Positions 31,795 to 43,579 of a DNA stretch of 64,000 nucleotides are shown in pieces. The DNA is from Cricetomys ansorgei. Its lineage: Eukaryota; Chordata; Mammalia; Rodentia; Nesomyidae. Below the pieces are notes generated by a model that did not search any database, had not been told where the DNA came from, and saw nothing but the letters and a program-made list of their open reading frames with translations. Both the position numbers and the translations under genes were made by a program. Within the stretch, counting starts at the first letter, position 1; each line of letters opens with the position of its first letter. The stretch is taken from contig JAMJFZ010000818.1 in assembly GCA_026225945.1 (NCBI GenBank), positions 1,796,501 through 1,860,500 on the forward strand. The letters run 5' to 3'.

Positions 31795-32172
31795 AAGAGG
31801 CAGGGGAGATTGGCTCAGTGGTTAAGATTGCTTACTGCTCTTCCAGAGGACGTGGGTTCAGTTCCCAGCACCCACACTGGGAGGCTCACAATCAGTGGGA
31901 TTTGATGACCTCTTCTCGCCTGCATAGGTACCCAAATATATGGCATACTTTCACACAGACGCTACAAACATGCAAAAATAGTATAATAAAAATAAATCTT
32001 TTTTTTCCCCCCCTTTGGTTTGGTTTTTCAAGACGATGTTTCTCTGCTGTAACTCTGGCTGTCCTGGAACTCACTCTGCAGACCAGGCTAGCCTCGAACT
32101 CACAGAGACCCACCTGCCTCTGCCTCCCGAGCGCTGGGATTGAAGGCGTGCGCCACCACCGCCCGGTTTAAA
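31795..32172. mobile_element. B2 (+) followed by B1 (-)
   Basis: The B2 has GATTGGCTCAGTGGTTAAG and CTCTTCCAGAGGACGTGGGT with an AATAAAAATAAATC tail. The minus B1 has GGCTGTCCTGGAACTCACTC and ends GTGCGCCACCACCGCCCGG at about 32166. The two A/T tails abut. Confidence 0.9.
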
Positions 32173-32199
32173 AATAAATCTTTAAAAACTTGAAACGCA

Positions 32200-32350
32200 T
32201 TTATTTGTTGTGGAAGGGGCTGGGCCGCACAGAGGACAGCTTTCAGGAGTTGGCTCTCTCTCCACCAGTTGGGTTCTGACCTGGAAGTCAGGTCGTCAGT
32301 CCTGGCGGCAGATACCTTTCCCTGCGGAGCCGTCTCGCCAGTTCCGAGTC
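32200..32350 (-). mobile_element. B2-like SINE, minus, diverged
   Basis: A sequence resembling the reversed body (CAGGAGTTGGCTCTCTCTCC, CCTGCGGAGCCGTCTCGCC) marks a minus B2-like copy. Confidence 0.55.
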
Positions 32351-32719
32351 TGCGTCTGTAAGCTAAATGATGATAGTCGGGCGTGCTATCATCTCGCGTT
32401 TATTAACTCGCAGTGACCTGAGCCCCATTTCAAGTTTGGATCGGCCGTTTTGTCTCTTGCTTCCCTTTGGTTGCTACAGAACACTTGGAAATGAATGAAG
32501 CCTTAAATAATCCTATGCCTTCCTCCCTTCACCATATTTTCCCTTTGAGGCCGGGTCTCTCTGTGTCCCAGGCTAGCCTCACACTCTCCATACCCCTACC
32601 CTTCGCCTCCTGGTATTTGGACCCCAGCTAAGCGTCTCCACTGCTGTGACGACCCTCTGAAGCAGTTAGCTCACGCACTCACAGATCCCTCTCTCTAATA
32701 GATTTAGGGCAGAGGGTCT

Positions 32720-32965
32720 GTAACCGGGGGCAGTCCCTCCCCCACCCCCTGGCCCTCCGCACACTCGGCAGTGTCTGGAGATACTCTCCTAGCTCGAATG
32801 GGGAAGGAACCATTTGTCCCCAATGGGTGGGGGTCAGCGATGCCGCTCACGGACCCACGGTGCCTAGGACAGCCGCACCACGTAGGCTGTCCGCGCCGAG
32901 GTAACCGAGCCCAGCTCTGGGTCACGGCCATGCCCAAGGCTGAACAGAGAACTCCCAGCACGGAG
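32720..32965 (+). mobile_element. MER5A-like hAT DNA transposon relic
   Basis: GGCAGTGTCTGGAGATACTC, CCTAGGACAGCCGCACCACG and GGTGGGGGTCAGCGATGCCG follow the order of MER5A elements as I remember them. It is a eutherian-age relic with unusually many CpGs left. Confidence 0.6.
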
Positions 32966-33654
32966 CACTGACTTCATTATTTCCCCACCCTGGAGTTCTA
33001 CCGTGCTGAAGTGCTGATTAAATTATGCCGTGATCCCCACAGGACGAGCTCACACAACAACGCGCTCCTGCCTCGGGGCACACCGTCATTATCCTGCACG
33101 GCGTGTCCTCAGTATGCTCACCGGGTGTCCGAAGAGTGAGCTGGAAGATTGTGACCTGCTGGTGGAGTCGGGGTGGGGGTGGGAGTGGGGCTGTCCCTGC
33201 AGACCCCCCTGGGAGTCATTCTGCTTAAGAGGGCATAGAGGGAGTGCAAGACAAGAAGGAAACAGCAGCCAACCAGGACAGCCTTCCTCCCTGCTGTTAA
33301 GTGTGCCCCTCACGCCAGTGTCGCCCTACAGGCAAGGCTCTTCCTGGGCAGCTTTTGACACAGTTCCTCCCAGTGTGACCGCGGCTCTGGGTACCAGCAT
33401 CGCTGATGTCTCTCGGTCACATTCTGCATCATCCGTTGTTCAGGCTATTTTCAAAGACATGAAATGGAAGAAGGTGGTCTGTTCTATCGCCATGCTGTGA
33501 GCCGGGTGGTCACACCTGTGCCACCAACTCTTGACTCTCAGCTGAGCCTCGGCACCCATCTAAGCAGGTTCAACCTGGGTCATTCGTGGTGAGAGTCCAG
33601 AACTAAGAAACAGAGAGACCGCCTTTAATACTGGAAGGAAACAGATCCAGCAGG

Positions 33655-33775
33655 CGGTGGCGGTGGCGGTGGCACGGGGCTGTAATCCCAACACTGGCGA
33701 GGCTGAGGCAGGAGGATTATGCATTTGAACTCGGCCTGGGCTACACAAAAATGAGACCCTGACTCCGAATACGTA
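33655..33775 (+). mobile_element. B1-like SINE
   Basis: GGCTGTAATCCCAACACTGG and GAGGCTGAGGCAGGAGGATT follow B1 order. It is diverged. Confidence 0.7.
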
Positions 33776-34174
33776 AGCGACCACAGAATCAACTTGCCAT
33801 TTAAAATAGGAGAAGCCGTTGTTCAAATATTTCAGTGTGCACGTAGGTTGTGGTTTTTAGGATTCCATATGCAGGAGGCCAGAGGGACCAAAGATAGTAG
33901 ACGTGGAAATAGGTTGTCTGGTGTGGTGCTGAGTGTGAACCTCAGGTCTGAGCACACGCAGATGACCTGCAGCCATGTGTAGTGCGAGCTAATGAGAAAG
34001 AAATCCGTTTCATGGTTAACTCTGGTTCCAGACCACTGGCCATGCCTGTCCTGGGAAGGTATGGATATGTGTGTAGGTATGTGCATGTTTGTGTGTACAC
34101 AAGCACCATTCACATGTGTTCCTCTTGTGTGGATGGAGCACTATTAAGCCGTATCAGGAGATAGCAGAATAGAT

Positions 34175-34300
34175 GTTGAGCCAGGTGTGGTGGCAGACGG
34201 TTTGATTGCCAGCACTCGGGAGGCTGGGACAGGAGAAAATTCAAGTTAAGAGACAGTTTGGGCTTCATACTGAGGCCTGTCTCAGTCACACACAAAGGTT
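34175..34300 (+). mobile_element. B1-like SINE
   Basis: GAGCCAGGTGTGGTGGCAG and CCAGCACTCGGGAGGCTGGG mark a diverged B1. Confidence 0.7.
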
Positions 34301-34407
34301 TTTTCTTTTTTTTTTAGCTTAATGAAATATTTTCTTAGTTGCTGGTGATTTGGATGATAAAATGCAATAAATGATCTATGTGTTGCTTTAGACATGCAGT
34401 GTGTGCC

Positions 34408-34444
<37 letters not shown>

Positions 34445-34445
34445 A
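34408..34445 (+). repeat. (TG)n microsatellite
   Basis: A pure TG run. Confidence 0.95.
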
Positions 34446-35319
34446 TACATGTGCACGCAGTGTGAGGTCTGTCTGTACAGCATCCTGTCCCACCTCCCAG
34501 GAGCACAGGCATCCATGAACTTGAGTCAATTTGTCCTTCTGGCTTTGGTTTCTCGTTGTCAACTGAAGTGATTGCTAACCCATTTACTGACCCCCAATCC
34601 TGACACTGACCATCCAGTGATCCCACCGCGGAGCCATACACAACCAGAGAGCCCCGTCTCTTCATCGCCCTCTGTGCGCTGACTTCCACAGGTAGGGGGA
34701 CACCAGCCATTGAGACCCAAGTTATCATCAAAACAGCCCTTCTCCGAGGCATCCTGGAGACAGACGAAACCCGGCCAGTTTCTTCATCTTCCTTCTCTGA
34801 TTTCCTTGGGCACCGCCTGCTTGTCATGTGCGTGGCCCTGCACCTGTGGAGACAGCTGTCACACCCCTGTTCTAGGTGCAGCTGCCGGTTGGCTGGGATA
34901 CCCAGGGCTGTGCGGGTGCCAGTTCCCGCCACGGAGCGCTGAGATGCTCAATGGCCTCGAGCCAAGATGTCCAGAGCATGTCATATTTCCTAAGCAGGGC
35001 TTCACTGGGCACCTCTCAGCATGATGGTTGTCTCTCATGCCTCTTACAAGGTAGAAACTATACACACAAGCCTTCAAAACTAAATCGAGCCTGATTGGGT
35101 TCCTAGTCCCCCAACGGATAGCCACGGCTGCAATAGGAAATTTTGCCACATTCTGTGTCTACATGTGTATCTTATGTTTGTACGTGAATAAAAACAGAGT
35201 CTCACTACGTGCTACAAAACAGCGCCGTGTTCCTGGCAGGTTGACTTTGTCCAGTTACAGCCCACTTTTGAGCCTGTTGTTGATTCTGGAAAATCACTAA
35301 AAGCACACACCAAAAAACA

Positions 35320-35530
35320 AGGGGTTGGGGCTGGGGAAGCTGGTGTGATGGCTCACCAGTTGAGATGACCTGGGTTCGATTCCCAACACTCACACGGCAG
35401 CTCACAAGCATCTGTAACTCCAGTGGGATCCAACGCCCTCTCTGGACCCCACATACCAAGCACACTCCTGGTGTATCTACATATATATAAGTGAGACACC
35501 ATACAAATAAAAATAATTCTTTAAAAAATC
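35320..35530 (+). mobile_element. B2 SINE
   Basis: GGTGTGATGGCTCACCAGTT, CCTGGGTTCGATTCCCAACA and an AATAAAAATAATTC tail are visible. Confidence 0.85.
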
Positions 35531-35894
35531 AAGAAGGTCCAGGGAAGGCTCCGTGGACCATCGCCTGCTTGAAGAGGCAGCATGGGGAAAGCTGATCCAT
35601 GCTTGGGACTGCCCACATCCCACCCCCATCAGCGAGAACCTCTTCCACATGGTGATTTTCAGTGCATGAAGGTACCCCTAAGTGTCCCTCAGCATTCCCC
35701 AGCAGCCTCTGGAGAGGTGCTGTTTCCCATAGGCACATGTGGCTCCCCTCCCCCACACCAAACAAGTTTTCCTAATGGGCGTGGGTCTGGACAGCCCTTC
35801 AGGTCAAGCTCCCTAGGCTCCTTCCATGGCATCCAGATCTGCCTGGGGGTTTGCCTGCAGCCTGCTTAGCGCTAACCCAAGACAAATAGACTCG

Positions 35895-36000
35895 AGGCGG
35901 CTCAGCAGTTGGCTCAGTTGATTTATTTGACATAAATAAGCTCGCTGACCTGATTTAGCATTGCGGGGGACCACAGAGTGAGTCAGGCATGATCTTAAGC
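35895..36000. promoter_or_regulatory. Short unique element with TTATTTGACATAAATAA near-palindrome
   Basis: TTTATTTGACATAAATAAGC at about 35921-35940 is an imperfect inverted repeat inside repeat-free DNA with further motifs (CTGACCTGATTTAGCATTGC). Its function is unknown. Confidence 0.3.
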
Positions 36001-36827
36001 GCCTTGTTTTTGGCTGCAGCCAGTGGTGGTTGGTGGCCGGTGGCAGTTGCCGGCTGTGCCACTTGGTGGCACCCGATGCATGAGTTTTCCATCCTCAATG
36101 TGAGCCTTGTCAGGCCTGTCCAGGATGCCCCCAAAACAATGTCTGTGGCTAGAGAGACTTCTGGTAGGACAGCAAATCAGGACTCCTTCCTCAGCCAGGC
36201 ATTTTTGGGGACCAGGACCCTCAGGGAGGAGAAAACATGCCGGCTAATGACACAGAGTTACTGTCTGGTTCCCCCCACCCCCAGCCTCTGACCACAATTC
36301 ACCAGGACAAAATGTAGGTGAAACTTCTTAGCCACCCTTGGGTGATAAGAACAGGAACAGGAGGGGACTCCTCACACCACGCCTCCTGTGAGGCACTCCT
36401 TTTGGTCCTCGTAGGTAGAGGAAGACGCCAATGCTCTGGTTCTTCTTGGCTCAAGGTCACGCGTTCCATCTGCCTTGTGGGAATTCCAGATCAGATGTCT
36501 CTGGGGGGGCACACTGTAAGCACGCTCTGTTTACACGGTGCCAAAAGGGCTGCCTACGCGCTCGCCTGACATCTACCTTGCTGGGCTGGGTGGGTCTTCT
36601 CATCTTGGTTCTATGGACACAGATGCAGAGAGGGTTAGAGCTTTCTTTTGACTTCAACAGAGGTGGTACCCTCCTCTGTGAAGACAGCTTCCTGACCTAA
36701 TGCATGGAAAGTGGGGGTACCCAGGGGAGTCCGGGGAGATGGCAAGTTAAGTGCTGGCCCTGAAATTTGTTCTTTACTGTGGGTTTGGGTCACCTGTGGT
36801 TTAAGCAAGAGCTGCCACCTTAAAAAA

Positions 36828-36831
36828 AAAC

Positions 36832-36862
<31 letters not shown>

Positions 36863-37205
36863 TTATTATTATATTTAGGTTTTTGATACAAGGGTTTTCT
36901 GTGTACCCCTGGCTGTCCTGGAACTCACTCTGTCGACCAGGCTGGCCTTGAACTCAGAGATCTGCCTGCCTCTGCCTCCCGAGTGCTGGGATTAAAGGTG
37001 TGCACCATCACCACCTGGCTTATTTTTAATTATATATATGTGGGGGGGTTGGGGTGTGGGTGCAGATACCCACATAAGCCAGACCCATTGGAGACCCTGG
37101 AGCTGGAGTTCCAGGCAGATTTGGGTCACCTGATGCTAGAAATCAAACGTGAGTCCTCTGGGAGGGCAGTATATGTTCTTAACCACTGGGGCATCTCTCC
37201 AGCCT
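36828..37205. mobile_element. (TTA)n, then B1 (-), then B2 (-)
   Basis: An ATT repeat at about 36832-36865 is followed by a minus B1 (GGCTGTCCTGGAACTCACTC) to about 37020 and a minus B2 (CTTAACCACTGGGGCATCTC) to about 37205. Confidence 0.88.
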
Positions 37206-37394
37206 CCTCTTCTTTTTTCTATCCATTGGTCACTGTCTGGAGAATGTACTAGAAGGGTAACTTAGCATTTTAGGGCAGCCCTGGCAAGTAATCCTTGTCA
37301 TGCACTGAGTTGTGAGTCCCATAGGTTGTAGCCTTACCCCCGTACTGCAGAATGTGGCTGTTTGGAGCAAGGGCCTTTAAGGAGATGGTTGATG

Positions 37395-37560
37395 GGCCAT
37401 TGAGATGGCTTAGTAAGTAAAGGCGCTTACTGCCAAGCCTGACAACCTGCCTCTGATCCCCGGGGCCCACGTGGTGGAAGGGGAGAAACCACTCCCACAA
37501 GTTGTCTTCTGACCTTCACGTATTTACAGCGACACACATTTACACACACACATGCTAAGT
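37395..37560 (+). mobile_element. B2-like SINE
   Basis: CCATTGAGATGGCTTAGTAA and GCGCTTACTGCCAAGCCTGA form a B2-like head; the tail carries ACACACACATG. Confidence 0.75.
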
Positions 37561-37795
37561 AAACGATTGTGAACTGAGTTCCAAGAAAGCATTACGATTG
37601 GCCCCGGCCCAGTATGACTGGTGCTTATAGAAAGAGTGAGAGACCCATGGTCTACCACACACAGAGGGACTTCTATGGGAAGACTCAGGGAGAGGTGGCC
37701 AACTGCAGGTCACAGAGAGAGACCTTAGGAGGAAACAGCCTGCTACCGTCTCCATCTAGGAACTCTGGGAAAATAACTCTGAATGCCCTAGTCTG
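37560..37795 (+). mobile_element. Old MaLR/MLT-type LTR relic
   Basis: CCCAGTATGACTGGTGCTTA, then GGAACTCTGGGAAAATAACT, resembles the 3' part of old MaLR LTRs. Confidence is low because of decay. Confidence 0.4.
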
Positions 37796-38129
37796 TGTGG
37801 TATATTATGTGCAGTATATATAGCGTAACCAATGCTATATTATGGCTGACCAATGCTCAGTCTTCGGAGGTGCTGATTTCTGTGCTGATCTCCAAACTCA
37901 GAGAAGAGCTACAGCCTCGATTTCCTTGGACCTGCTGAGTCTCTGCATATCTTGGCCTGGGCATCTTTCTGTGAAGGGTATAAACAGAGCTGCACCCAGG
38001 GTCCTTCCAACTTGGTATTCTAGGATGATTGTAGGTAGGTTCCAGGACCTGGAAAAGATTGACCTAAGCCAGTCATGTTGAACTAGAGGGAGACTTTGAG
38101 CCCCAGTGCAGCATTCAGTAATGTCTGAA

Positions 38130-38320
38130 GGCTTTTTCTGATTACATGTCTTTACGTGGATATGTGTGTATGTGAGCACGTGTGTGCCATGGAGTCATTG
38201 TGGAGGCTCAAGGACAACTCGCAGTAGGCTGTGCTCTCCTTCTGCTCTGTGATTGAACTCAGGTCCTGAGGCTTGACTGCAAACGCCCTCACCTGCCGAG
38301 CCATCTTGCCAGCCCCAAGA
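38130..38320 (-). mobile_element. B2/B4-like SINE, minus
   Basis: GTGATTGAACTCAGGTCCTG and CACCTGCCGAGCCATCTTGC are the reverse of a B2-type head. Confidence 0.7.
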
Positions 38321-38524
38321 GTGTTTTTTGATTGCCAAGGAATATGCGTTCAGGAAGGCTACTGGTATCTGATGGTGGAGGCCACATGACTGCCAGCATC
38401 TCCCGATGCTCAGGCCAGCCCACCCTCAAGAACTTGGGTCCGAAGTCAGAAGTGCCGGGGCCAGAGGCTGCGGTATCCGCTCTGAGACTCCATGGTGGTG
38501 TGGCACTGCAGCGTGCCCTTGTGA

Positions 38525-38705
38525 CTTGTTCAACAGGTCCTCTGTTGATGGACATTGAATCTCTTTTGCTTTTTGGCTGCTATGAATCATCATGTTGCTT
38601 TGAAATTCATGAGTGGGGATCCTTAGCAGTGGAATTGCTGGGTCTAATTTAGTCACCCCATGTTTCCCTTTGGGGGACCTGCCAGACTTCCAAAGTCGTT
38701 TTACC
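38525..38705. mobile_element. Old L1 3'-region fragment
   Basis: CTGTTGATGGACATTGAATC, GGCTGCTATGAATCATCATG and GTGGAATTGCTGGGTCTAAT match the order of the well-known old L1 3' region. It is noncoding. Confidence 0.55.
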
Positions 38706-38714
38706 CTGTCGCAC

Positions 38715-38995
38715 CCTGTAACTCCGGCTAGCCTGAGGATTGCTGTCTAGCTGAGGCTGGATTTGAACTCTTGATCCTCTTGTCTCTAGATGCTGGGATT
38801 ACAGGCACGCACCACTGTGTTAGTCGCTTTCCTGTTGCTGTGATAAAAATCACCGTGACAAAGCCCCCTTGTAGAAGGAATTTTTAATTTGGCTCTCGGT
38901 TCCAGAGGGATAAGAGTCTATGCTCAAAGCAACAAGGAGCAACCTTCAGAGGGCCTTGACCAAGTAGGAGGAATGACAGGAATTTTTAACCCTAG
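38715..38995 (-). mobile_element. B1-like SINE (-) and MaLR LTR 3' end (-)
   Basis: A minus B1-like copy ends at about 38816. Next, GTCGCTTTCCTGTTGCTGTG and ATCACCGTGACAAAG are the reversed 3' end of an MT/ORR1-like MaLR LTR, to about 38990. Confidence 0.6.
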
Positions 38996-39039
38996 AGCTG
39001 ATACTTAGAAATGATTCCATTCTCTTCCCAGTGCCCCTC

Positions 39040-39340
39040 AGTGGAAGGCTGGATGTTTTAATTAGCTAATGTTGGCAAATCGCTTTTCAGAAAATTGTAA
39101 AATGTTTCGTGGTCTAAGTGCCAAGAGCCCTAATTAGCTCTCCTTAAAGATACCACCTGGAAGTGTGATACTTTGTTGCTTCAGGTCTAAGCCTTGCAAG
39201 AGTAGTAACCTGCAGAGGAAAACATGATTTTTTTTTTTTTAAAGCAAACCAACCCGAATAAATGCATCTGCGTAATGACGTCACTATTATTTCCTTCTGT
39301 GGGATGCGATTCTCAGCACCTGCTGTGTTAAAGCCCCATT
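39040..39340. promoter_or_regulatory. Candidate conserved noncoding element with TAATTA sites
   Basis: It is repeat-free and AT-rich, with TTTTAATTAGCTAATG and GCCCTAATTAGCTC about 70 bases apart, both carrying TAATTAGCT. These fit paired/LIM homeodomain sites. A T-run interrupts at 39229. Confidence 0.4.
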
Positions 39341-40297
39341 CTCTGGGGTGCTGGCTGGCTCTGTGTGTATGGGTATCTGATAGTCTGACGGGTTGAGGTT
39401 ATGGAGGACGGGGCTTGCAGCCACTTTAGCACCCTGCAGGACCTGCAGGATCAGCAGCAGCCTGATCAGGGGGAGATGTGTGCCTGCTTTGTCGCTCTTA
39501 GCAGCTGGATAATGAATCGGTTCCCCAACACTCTTGTTCCTCGTGTGGTTGTTGCGGTGACAGCAGCAGCTGATCTGTGTCACTGTCAGGAGCCAATGCG
39601 ATGCCGCTAATGTGGCTCTAAACCACGAGATGCACCCGGGAGAAGGCCTCAGCCATCTGATAGAGGACCTGCTAAATTAACTGACATGTCAAGACCAAGC
39701 CAGGTGGGAGAGGAGCACGGAGCGGAAGCCCAGTTTAGGGTGTGATGCTGGGCCTGACAGTGGTTCCGATGGTCCTTAATGGTTGGGACCATCCTGGACA
39801 GCCTGGGATGCTGAGCCACCTCCCAAGCCTGGGTGCATCATCACTTCTTATTCCCACCTGGACAACAAATCTGTAGGATGCACGTGTCCCTGCTTGGGAA
39901 TCATGGGGTTCAGGTGAGGAGTGGGCCAGGAGCCCCTCTTTCTGGGACACACTTGGACAGTGGCCCCATAGGAAGAACTGTAGGGCCTCTGGACTCTCCT
40001 GCCATGGATCACCTCTCCCAGAGGGGATGTGAGAGTCCAGGTGGTTCTTTCAGAACCGAGACACTTCTTTCCCTGGCTCCTACTCTCCCACCAGCCCCCA
40101 CTCCTTGCCTAAGTCAGACCAGCAGCCTCTCAGGCTCTCCTAGGGCTCCCCACTGACTGTTCCCCCTCACCAGGGCCAGAGGGACCCTTGAAAAGTTTGC
40201 TGAGAGCCACTCACTGCTCTGTGGCACTCCTGGGTTGTACTGTATGCTCCCCACCCCGCCCGGTCCCCACCCCACCCTGCCCCACTGCCTGCTTGTC

Positions 40298-40385
40298 TCC
40301 CCTTCCTTCCTTCCTTCCTTCCTTCCTTCCTTCCTTCCTTCCTTCCTTTCTTCCTTCCTTCCTTCCTTTCTTCCTTCCTTCCCAC
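40298..40385 (+). repeat. (CTTC)n microsatellite
   Basis: About 20 copies of a tetranucleotide CTTC, with two TTTC interruptions. Confidence 0.98.
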
Positions 40386-40819
40386 ACAGACAGGGTCTCA
40401 CCAAGTTGACTCCCAAGTGCCAGGCTGACGTGCTCCACTGTGTCTGGTATCTTCACTGGAACACAAGCTTAACCACAGCAGTGACCCACGTTCATGCCCC
40501 CCCTCCCTGGGCACAGAGTGAAGCTCAGTGTGTAGAAGTGGCCCAGTCACTGTTGGATATAAGAACTTGGTTGTTCTGAGCAACCTGTGAAGCACAGGTT
40601 AGGTTAGGGTGGGTCTGTAGAATGTGTTGACTGATCAAGCATCTAAATCCTGTGCTCCGAACTCCTGTGAGAACTTACTTAGACAGAAGACCTCAGATGA
40701 CCTAGTTCAGGGGACACTAAGAAACCTGGGTACTGGCTATGAGGCAGGTCCTGACCTTTCCCTGTGCATGCTCTGTGGGAAGGTTGGGCAGAGCTGAGTA
40801 AGCTGTGTAAGTCCATGCT

Positions 40820-40955
40820 TGCAAGTATCTGCATGTGTGTGTGTGTGTCTGCATGCCTGTGTGTGTGTGTGTGTGTGTGCTGTAGTACTGCACACTGAAC
40901 CCAGGCTTCCTGCATGCTAGGCAAGCACTCTGCCCCCAAGCTACACCCCAGCCTA
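40820..40955 (-). mobile_element. (TG)n plus minus B4-like SINE end
   Basis: Two TG runs are followed by GAACCCAGGCTTCCTGCATG and CTAGGCAAGCACTCTGCCCC, a reversed B4/ID-type head. Confidence 0.7.
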
Positions 40956-41344
40956 GGAACTGTTTTCTTTAACCCAGAACTTGGGGAGCCCTACAGGACT
41001 ATTCTTGGATATACACCAGATTCTGCCAGGAGTTAATGATGACTGATGGTAGGACAGAAAACGTAATAGAGGGAATTTTGGATATAGGAAAAGTTGCAGT
41101 CGGGGTGCAGGAGATTTCCACTTTTGATCCCATTTTGGTCCCAATGAGTTTCATTCAGACAAGAGAGTTGGAATCGTATGAACTTGGGAGAGGTGACCTT
41201 ACAGCCCACCTAGAGTCAGGCCACGGGGAGGCATGGCACACCTCAGGTCCCTCTGCATCTCCCCCTTAATGAACTATCTCCTTCTCTGTAACTAGCCACC
41301 TGTCTCTGTGTAGTTCACTGTAACAAGGCACAAACCCCTGGAAA

Positions 41345-41580
41345 CTGGGATTGGAGAGGTGATTCAGGGCTTAGAAACACTGGCTGCTCTTCCAGGGGAC
41401 CAGAGTTTGAGTCCCAGCACCCACGTGGCAGCTCACAACCATCTGCCACTCCAGTGCCGGGGATCTGATGCCTCTAGCATCTGTGGATGCCCGCACACAC
41501 AGGTGCACACACCACATGCACACACAGGTGCACACACCACGTGTGCACACACACATGCACATAGTTAAAAAAAAAAAAAG
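41345..41580 (+). mobile_element. B2 SINE with CA-rich tail
   Basis: GGGATTGGAGAGGTGATTCA, CACTGGCTGCTCTTCCAGG, a CA-rich zone and poly-A. Confidence 0.85.
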
Positions 41581-42239
41581 CAAACATAAAAAACAAAGAC
41601 CTGGAAACTTCATTCTGTGCTCTAGACTTCTATCCATGGGAAGCAATGGGGCTCGGGGCCATCAGGAGTTCGGGAGCATGGAACTTTCTGGGCTCATTGC
41701 TGATTTCCTTTCGGCTACACACGGCCCCTAGAACCTGTGTGGGTAACTTCCTCCCTTCCCTTTCCTCCTGTCGCCCAGGCTGGCCAAGTCAGCCTAAAGG
41801 TTAGTTGTAGCTGTAGCTTAGGTGACTTGTGCCCCTAACCCTCCACATGGGTGGACTCTGACTCTGTGACTTCGACTGCTCGCTCCCTTTGGGCATCAGC
41901 ACTTTCTGCAGCATACTGTTTGCCTGAATGTTCGTATCATCACCAGAATGGGCTCTCTAAGGTGTTAGGAGCCTGTGACCTTCCATTGAGATCCTTCCTC
42001 TGGCTGTGTCTTTGAACTTGTCTCGACTCAGTGCACAGGATCTGTGGGATGGGGTGACCCCCGCCCTTGGGTTCACTCGCAAGTGAGGGTGCATAGGTGG
42101 CTTCCTTCCTGGCCTGGCCACTGGCAGTCAGAGCCTTGTCCTGCTAGGGCTTGTCTCCAGAGCCTCCCTGTCATGTTCCTATCACTTCTTCCAAGTCAGG
42201 TAGCCCCAGCTCCGAGACCCCCTCCCCATCGCCTCCCAC

Positions 42240-42480
42240 TCCCCTCCCAGCATGCAGGAGTCATTGCTGTGATTACAGTGTATTAGCCACAGTGATTGTT
42301 CCAAGCCTGGCATCTCATTACTGAAATAAAGTTAACATTAATGGGGGTCCCGCAGCTCTGCTCTGCTCACCTCTCCGAAAATGCGTTCTGGTGATTAGCG
42401 TGAAGACACACATGCATATATTCATTTTGCAACTTGGCCCTCCTCCAGTCAGCCTTTGCCCCTGGAGACCAAAACCAGGG
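42240..42480. promoter_or_regulatory. Candidate conserved noncoding element
   Basis: Unique sequence with a cluster of homeodomain- and SOX-like cores (GTGATTACAGTG, GTGATTGTTCC, TCTCATTACTG, GTTAACATTAATGG, GGTGATTAGCGTG). It has no repeat signature and no coding frame. Confidence 0.4.
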
Positions 42481-42984
42481 GCCCTTTAGCTGCCAGTGGG
42501 TGGAGGGCGAGGTGCGAAATTGTTCTGAGCCCAGACACTACTGGGCAGCACGCTATAGATAGCTAATCCCACCCCCCCACACACACCAGTGAAAGGAATC
42601 CAACCCATTTCCTTTTGGGGTGTAGAATAAAACAAACCCGGAGGATCAAACAAGTGGGCCTCCGAAGTGGGTAACCTTGGAGGCATGTCCTATGCCAGGA
42701 CATGTTGGCACAGTACATACACCCTTCTTTATCCTCAGTCATCACCCCAACCTGCCACTATGACTTTGTGCTGACTAGTGGCTTAACTTTCAATACCAGA
42801 CAGGGTGCCAAGGAAGGGGAAGAGTGAGGGGGAGAGGGGAGAGGGGAAGGGGAGCACTGAGGGTAGGGGTGTATCAGATGGCTCTGCAGGGTCCCTCTTA
42901 TTCCCTCTACCCCAGAGCCTCCTCTTCCTTTCTAGCCCATACTGAGAACGTGAGATTCAGTTGTTTGGGGGTAGTCTCTACCAT

Positions 42985-43320
42985 TTTTGTCTTGTTTCGT
43001 TTTTCGAGACAAGGTTTCTCTGTTGTAACTCTGGCTGTCCTAGAACTCACTCTGTGGGCCAGGCTGGCCTCGAACTCACAGAGATCCTCCTGCTTCTGCT
43101 TCCTGAGTGCTGGGATTAAAGGCCTGAGCCACCACCGCCTGGTGTTTCTTACCATTTATAACAACTATCGGCCCCTAAATCAGACATAGAGACGTGCATC
43201 TGTGAGGTACACACATTTTCGAGGTAAAGGGTGGAGGATCAGAGTTCAAGGCCAGCCTGGGCTACACAGTAAGTTCAAGGCTGTCTAGAGTCATAGGAGA
43301 CCCTCTCTCAAAACAATTAC
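42985..43320. mobile_element. B1 (-) then B1-like (+)
   Basis: The minus B1 has GGCTGTCCTAGAACTCACTC and ends GAGCCACCACCGCCTGG. A plus B1-like copy with TTCAAGGCCAGCCTGGGC and TCATAGGAGACCCTCTCTC lies at about 43200-43320. Confidence 0.85.
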
Positions 43321-43579
43321 AGAAGTCAATCAACTACTGCTGACCCCCCCACCCCTGCATCCCCGCAACCGAGCATCACCACCCTGCCCGATCTTCAGAC
43401 CCAGGAGCTGGCTTCTGGGGTCTGCCTGGGTAACTCACACCATGTCTGTAGAGCAATTTTTTCTCTAGGCTGATTGGGGGTGGGAGACATTTGCACCCCA
43501 TGCTACTGGCAGCAGGCAGGGGAACATGGCAGAGGGAGACAGGGGACCCTAATGAGATTCCCAAGTACTGTCTCCAACC

